A DNA stretch of 64,000 nt from Taibaiella sp. (GTDB lineage Bacteria > Bacteroidota > Bacteroidia > Chitinophagales > Chitinophagaceae), in the NCBI GenBank assembly GCA_019638495.1, contig JAHBTQ010000002.1:496001-560000 (forward strand), given 5' to 3'. This document shows positions 60,052-64,000 of this stretch, piece by piece. The notes beneath the pieces were generated by a model that had not been told where the DNA came from, made no database searches, and was given only the letters and a program-made list of their open reading frames with translations. Numbering within the stretch: position 1 is the first letter of the stretch; each line of letters begins with the position of its first letter. The translations under genes were made by a program, and so were the position numbers.

Positions 60052-60960
60052 ATGCGGAAATTCATCGTTTTTATCGCGTTGTTGTCTCTTGTTGCTTGTA
60101 AGAAAAGGAAGGAAAACCAATGCAGCGGAGAGTTAGTATTTCAATTCCAAAGAGACCCTCGAACGTCAGTTGGGTCTGTTTTTTCATATGACGAAGTTAA
60201 GGGGACTCCTAAAGTGCAGTATTATGGTGGAGGAGACTGGCAACCAAGGACATGTGCCTATAACCACTATAAGAAGTTATACTATGGTATTACAGATGAC
60301 GATGGTGTTGTGAAGATCAGCAAGGTGGCGTTCTCTACCGAAGAAGTTACATATGTGGCTTATAGAGGCACTCTAGATTCACCGGGCTGGAAGGGACAGG
60401 CCGTTGATTTGTTTTGTGATAGTAAGCGAGACAGACTCTATTACGTAGGTAAGGCATGCCCATTCATTGAAAGCGCAGATCGCATTTACGAGTTGGTGAT
60501 AAATGGCGATAGTTGCCGTGAGCGTTTTTTGTACAGGGCTACTCCCGGCGACACGATAAACAGCCCGGTGATAGACGAAGCGTCTGGCGATATCTTCTTT
60601 CAGAGCGGGAAAAATATGGTGAGGCTCGATGCCGGTGGCGGGACCATCAAACAATCATGGGACTATGGCTCGGTTCAAGTAAAAGGGTTGCAATACGCCA
60701 ATGGTAGTTTTTATGGTGTTGACAAGAGCACCAGTCCGGTATGGTACTTGAAAGTTGATCCTTCTAATGGACACATAGATCGTTTGCGCGAGCTGCCCTA
60801 TTACGCCCCTGGCATTGCAACAACTTTTGATCATTGTAGCAATCAATTTATTATTGTCACATCTGCAGTTTACTTTCTTGAAGCTGCAACAGGCAAAAAA
60901 ATAAAAGAGTACAGGGAATCATCTGTACCTCTTGATGCCCCGGCGTACGTAAATAAATAG
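60052..60960 (+). CDS. Lipoprotein with a propeller-like fold, unknown function
   Basis: A 302-residue protein starting at ATG 60052 with lipoprotein signal MRKFIVFIALLSLVAC. The mature part shows repeated blades (PRTCAYNHYKKLYYGITDDDG, LFCDSKRDRLYYVGKACPFI, PVIDEASGDIFFQSGKNMVRL, LQYANGSFYGVDKSTSPVWYL), as in six-bladed DUF5074/SMP-30-like lipoproteins. Function unknown. A frame start 57 bases upstream lacks a usable signal. Confidence 0.75.
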   Translation: MRKFIVFIALLSLVACKKRKENQCSGELVFQFQRDPRTSVGSVFSYDEVKGTPKVQYYGGGDWQPRTCAYNHYKKLYYGITDDDGVVKISKVAFSTEEVTYVAYRGTLDSPGWKGQAVDLFCDSKRDRLYYVGKACPFIESADRIYELVINGDSCRERFLYRATPGDTINSPVIDEASGDIFFQSGKNMVRLDAGGGTIKQSWDYGSVQVKGLQYANGSFYGVDKSTSPVWYLKVDPSNGHIDRLRELPYYAPGIATTFDHCSNQFIIVTSAVYFLEAATGKKIKEYRESSVPLDAPAYVNK

Positions 60961-60988
60961 GAAAGTTTAGTATTTATAATGATTTTTT

Positions 60989-61252
60989 ATGAAAATAGGG
61001 TCATTGAAGTCAGGAACCGATAGGGCGGAGCAGCTACCTGCAGCCACTGCTACAGTATATGAGTTTAGCCCCGCAATAATAGCCCCGCCAATGCCAGGAG
61101 CTACCCCACAGGAGCGTGTTGCAGGGGCTGTGCAGGGTTTGTCTTACGACAAGCTCGTGGAGCGCGAAACAGGTGGAACGCGTTCCACTTCCGGATATCG
61201 CAAAGATGAATACACTTCTGCTGCCAAAACATGCAGCACTTGTGGGTGGTAG
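60989..61252 (+). CDS. Small protein with C-terminal CxxCGW
   Basis: An 87-residue polar protein, not recognised. No signal peptide. A Pro/Ala-rich middle (FSPAIIAPPMPGATPQERVA) precedes QGLSYDKLVERETGG, and the only two cysteines lie at the extreme C-terminus, KTCSTCGW. It starts 28 bases after the propeller lipoprotein. The layout (leader-like body, terminal Cys pair) could suit a modified peptide or a metal-binding tail, but nothing proves this. Confidence 0.45.
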   Translation: MKIGSLKSGTDRAEQLPAATATVYEFSPAIIAPPMPGATPQERVAGAVQGLSYDKLVERETGGTRSTSGYRKDEYTSAAKTCSTCGW

Positions 61253-61265
61253 CAGTCCGGTAAAG

Positions 61266-61295
61266 TGAAAAACCGCCTCTTGGAAAAAAGGCGGT
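61266..61295 (-). terminator. Terminator of the MbnP/MbnH/YHYH operon
   Basis: On the - strand, ACCGCCT / AGGCGGT arms followed by TTTTC, 30-60 bases after the YHYH gene stop. Confidence 0.7.
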
Positions 61296-61324
61296 GTGGA
61301 AACTAAACTACAACAAGGGTTTTG

Positions 61325-62695
61325 TTAGTGGGTTATCGTAACCTTTCGGGTCACGCTCATATCTTCATTGTAAACCTTTACAAAATAATCACCGTTATAG
61401 AGCAGGCGTGCGTCTATGTAGGCAATGGTGCTGCCCTGCGCTATCTCTGCTGTTTGCACCTGTTTGCCTGAAATGTCAAATACAGCAATTTTGAAGCCCT
61501 TAGTCACCAGGTTGCCCGCTTGTATAGCTATGAAGTCGCTGGTGGGATTAGGGAACGCTGTGATTTCAGGTTGTGTACCTGCATCGGCAACCGCCGAAGA
61601 TGATGGGTCATAAACCGTGGTTGGTTCCGTAATGGAGGTGACCTTTGATGCGGTCACATTGCCATAGAATGTCGGCCCAACAGCATAGGGATAAGTCGAG
61701 TTGTGATTGGCGTCCACGGTGCAGAAGTAGGCATAGGTACCGGATGGATATTCAGGGGTAACACAGAAGCGGCCGTTGTGCTCATCAAGATAGTCTGGCT
61801 GCGATGCTGTGGGTGCGGTATACTGATAGTCTTCGCGAAACAGCCCAAGGGGGTAGGTAGCATTTACCGGTGGCCCGGGTGTAACCGTAGAGCCGTCGGC
61901 GTAGGTGGTGCGCGTGGTAATGGAGCGCAGGCTGTAACTTGACTTTATGCGTACGATACCGCCTGTGCCATCGGCATTCTTGTATCCATATGCACCATAG
62001 ATAGGGTAGCCGTCATATGCAAAGCCGATAAGCGGTGAGTGCTGTGTGGCGTCTATTACATAAAGCCCGTCTGCATCATAAAGTGTACAAACTGTAGAAA
62101 GCACCGTTATGTCCAGCTTAAAGGCGCTGGGGTTCTGGTGGTGGTGATAGTTGCCCATGGCAGGGTGCCCTTTGGCACAGTCAAAACCATTACGCTCTGC
62201 CACCACCGCATCCCTGTTCCATACGCCATCGCCGGGGCCGCCGGGTATCGGTCCGCCGGCAAGCGAGCTGGTGCTGTTCTTCCAGGAAACACCATCGCGA
62301 TAGTCGAAAAGGGCCACTCCGTTGATGAACACACCAATGTTGCCCATTGTGGTTGGTGTGGGTGTGCCAGTCTTTGGCGTTGGGGTAAGCGGGAATTTGA
62401 AGATAGCATTCTGGTTGGTTGTTATCGACGGGTTGCCATCAAGGAAGGGACCGGTAATGTAGCCCGGCACTCCCTTTGTGCGCACATACACATTATTAGT
62501 TGAGTACAGCACGGTTTGCACATTGGCAGAGTCGGCATCGGTAATGGGGGTGGAGCTGCCACTGGTGTAGTGACGGCCCATAAGTCCCGTAGTGTTTCTC
62601 ATCCACTTGGTTATTGCCGGGTTGGTCTGTGCAGTTGCTGCCAGGCCATAAAGCGCAAGCGATGAAACTAGAAGTGCTTTTCTCATAAAATTCAT
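61325..62695 (-). CDS. YHYH-domain exported protein with T9SS type A sorting tail
   Basis: A 456-residue secreted protein. Signal peptide MNFMRKALLVSSLALYGLAATAQ. The YHYH domain occupies about residues 100-335: NIGVFINGVALFDYRDG, HPAMGNYHHHQNPSAFKLD (His cluster), SPLIGFAYDGYPIYGAYGY, DEHNGRFCVTPEYPSGTYAYF. The C-terminal ~75 residues form a type A sorting domain (EITAFPNPTSDFIAIQ, FKIAVFDISGKQVQTAEI, GDYFVKVYNEDMSVTRKVTI). It follows the di-haem peroxidase by 30 bases and is the last gene of the operon. The His-rich site suggests metal binding. Confidence 0.92.
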   Translation of the reverse strand: MNFMRKALLVSSLALYGLAATAQTNPAITKWMRNTTGLMGRHYTSGSSTPITDADSANVQTVLYSTNNVYVRTKGVPGYITGPFLDGNPSITTNQNAIFKFPLTPTPKTGTPTPTTMGNIGVFINGVALFDYRDGVSWKNSTSSLAGGPIPGGPGDGVWNRDAVVAERNGFDCAKGHPAMGNYHHHQNPSAFKLDITVLSTVCTLYDADGLYVIDATQHSPLIGFAYDGYPIYGAYGYKNADGTGGIVRIKSSYSLRSITTRTTYADGSTVTPGPPVNATYPLGLFREDYQYTAPTASQPDYLDEHNGRFCVTPEYPSGTYAYFCTVDANHNSTYPYAVGPTFYGNVTASKVTSITEPTTVYDPSSSAVADAGTQPEITAFPNPTSDFIAIQAGNLVTKGFKIAVFDISGKQVQTAEIAQGSTIAYIDARLLYNGDYFVKVYNEDMSVTRKVTITH

Positions 62696-62725
62696 TTGTT
62701 CATTGGTTTGACGACATTAACACAG

Positions 62726-63763
62726 CTAATCCTTCGCCTGCCCGAAGAAAACAAAACGAGGAAAGCTATAGGAAGTATCGTAAAGGAATTCTCTGTCGGT
62801 AAGTGTCAGTAGAAAGGCCAGCAGATCCACTTTGTCATTAGCAGAGAGGCTTATCTTTTTTTGCAATTCTGGCGACAATGTAGGCCCGTGAACAATTCCC
62901 GTGGTATAATGCTCTATCACCTCCTGCAGCCTCTCAAACCGTCCATCGTGCATGTATGGGTAAGAGTACTCCACATTTCGTAGAGTTGGCACCTTGAAGA
63001 GCAGCGAATCTTCACCCCTGCCGGTTATCTTCATTCTACCTGTGTCCCTGAGTACGCTATCCATGGTGAGGCCATTGTTGGCAAGTGTGTTGTTTGTAAA
63101 TAATGGCTCTGTGTGGCAGGCGGCGCAGTGCTGTTTGAATATCCGGTATCCCTTTTGTTCCTGCTCGCTGAACGTTGCTTTCCCTGCTTGCACTTCATCA
63201 TATTTGCTGCCGGCACTCACAATAGAGACCATGAACTGTGACATAGCTTTCAGGAAGCGCTCGCCGGTAATGCCGGTATCGCCATAGGCATCGCGAAATA
63301 GTTGCGGATAATGCTGTGAGCGTCGCAGTTTCATCAGCACTACAGATATATCCGACGCCATCTCTGCCGGGTGTGCAATAGGCGCCAGAGGTTGCATATC
63401 CAGGTGATTCACTGCGCCATCCCACATAAATGTGGTAGACCATGCAAGGTTGGCAAGCGTGGGGGAGTTGCGCGTGCCTATGCTATCATTTATGCCATGG
63501 CTCAGGGCGTGGTCTACGTGCGAGAAGGCAGTGTACTGCAGGTGGCAACTGGTGCAGGATATAGTGCTGTCTTCTGATAATATCGGGTCATGAAACAGTG
63601 CACGACCCAAGAGAATTGTTTCCTTCTTAAGTGGGTTGTTTTGCAGATTATATACGGGGCGGGGCCAGCCATCGGGAACTTTGAACTGAAGCGAGGCCTT
63701 CTCCTTTTTCATGGATAACAGCATGGCCGCTACACAACTCACAAGTACAGCCCACTTCCTCAT
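62726..63763 (-). CDS. Di-haem cytochrome c peroxidase / MbnH-like MauG-family enzyme
   Basis: A 345-residue periplasmic protein with two c-type haem sites, CTSCH (about 70) and CAACH (about 215). LGRALFHDPILSEDSTISC and GTRNSPTLANLAWSTTFMWDG are typical of the CcpA/MauG superfamily, as is the second-domain VPTLRNVEYSYPYMHDGRF. The start at 63763 is chosen: its ATG overlaps the stop of the MbnP-like gene (ATGA), and it gives the exported leader MRKWAVLVSCVAAMLLS. Pairing with an MbnP-like gene points to MbnH, which oxidises a tryptophan on its partner; ordinary peroxide reduction is the alternative. Confidence 0.9.
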   Translation of the reverse strand: MRKWAVLVSCVAAMLLSMKKEKASLQFKVPDGWPRPVYNLQNNPLKKETILLGRALFHDPILSEDSTISCTSCHLQYTAFSHVDHALSHGINDSIGTRNSPTLANLAWSTTFMWDGAVNHLDMQPLAPIAHPAEMASDISVVLMKLRRSQHYPQLFRDAYGDTGITGERFLKAMSQFMVSIVSAGSKYDEVQAGKATFSEQEQKGYRIFKQHCAACHTEPLFTNNTLANNGLTMDSVLRDTGRMKITGRGEDSLLFKVPTLRNVEYSYPYMHDGRFERLQEVIEHYTTGIVHGPTLSPELQKKISLSANDKVDLLAFLLTLTDREFLYDTSYSFPRFVFFGQAKD

Positions 63764-64000
63764 AGCGCCGAAAAACATTTTGCCGCCTTTGCTGATAGGG
63801 TCACGGCCTCGGCGCATGGCGACATAATATGGTAAACTTTGTCCATTTCTATTGATGCCAGGAATGTGGCGACATCCAAACCTATAACAATGTCCTTGCC
63901 CTCGCGTACAGCAATGTCAACCGTTTGTAGTGTGGCATTAGGTGCGGCATAGCCGCCAAGGTGAAAAGTGAATTCGTGTTTTGCAGAAGGTACATCAGGG
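63760..64000 (-). CDS. MbnP-like copper-binding protein (5' part beyond window)
   Basis: The last 79 residues of an open frame that runs off the right edge. Visible features are HEFTFHLGGYAAPN, the strand VREGKDIVIGLDVATFL and the C-terminal VYHIMSPCAEAVTLSAKAA followed by KCFS. This fits the MbnP family end (HLGGY; MSPGPEAV-like). The following MbnH-like gene overlaps its stop by four bases. Known MbnP proteins bind copper near a kynurenine made by MbnH; the modified Trp would lie in the missing part. Confidence 0.75.
   Translation of the reverse strand, partial: PDVPSAKHEFTFHLGGYAAPNATLQTVDIAVREGKDIVIGLDVATFLASIEMDKVYHIMSPCAEAVTLSAKAAKCFSAL

Overview
The window is chromosomal DNA from a member of the Bacteroidota, most likely a Chitinophagaceae-type organism. 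The evidence is gliding and type IX secretion genes (gldA, gldB), proteins with type A and type B T9SS sorting tails, repeated TAnnTTTG -7 promoter boxes in place of sigma70 boxes, propeller-LytS/LytTR signalling, and a kynureninase/PhzF/HtrA gene complement typical of the phylum. No rRNA, tRNA or CRISPR array was recognised. All calls come from reading the sequence and from family knowledge; no database search was run.

Left part (1-10,100): a truncated HtrA protease, a PhzF-like enzyme and a giant T9SS-exported protein with twelve Ig-like repeats. A compact four-gene cluster on the + strand follows: VioB-type ferritin-like protein, cysteine-rich peptide, DUF692/MNIO oxidase and DUF2063 partner. 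It looks like a ribosomally made, post-translationally modified cysteine peptide pathway and is the best candidate for a new system here.

Accessory island (about 10,100-16,800): visibly AT-rich in large parts. It holds palindromic REP-like clusters flanking a BcgI-like type IIB restriction-modification pair, an exported RraB-like protein, and a three-gene HATPase / STAS (DUF4325) / PIN nuclease module bounded by two 165-bp direct repeats about 91% identical. The right repeat runs into a 3' remnant of creD, so the island appears to have replaced the front of that gene.

Housekeeping block (17,200-28,400): kynureninase, LemA plus two TPM-domain proteins, gldB, a DUF3078 outer-membrane protein, scpA, an MscS channel and small membrane proteins.

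LPS inner-core operon (28,495-34,315, - strand): kdnA, kdnB, kdsA, a transaldolase-CBS fusion, a KdsC-like phosphatase and kdsB. Together they predict 8-amino-Kdo (Kdo8N) synthesis. The fusion sits where the arabinose-5-phosphate isomerase KdsD would be expected and carries KdsD-like CBS domains.

34,400-51,100: thiL, a ribosome hibernation factor, gldA, a five-gene surface polysaccharide operon (bi-domain oxidoreductase, wecB, PAS histidine kinase, heparinase II/III-like, GT4), then a propeller-LytS kinase with its LytTR regulator. 51,400-61,250: tgt, htpG, flavin reductase, ispF, fabG, a class A PBP and small exported proteins. The right edge (61,325-64,000, - strand) holds an MbnP-like / MbnH-like / YHYH-domain operon, cut by the window end.
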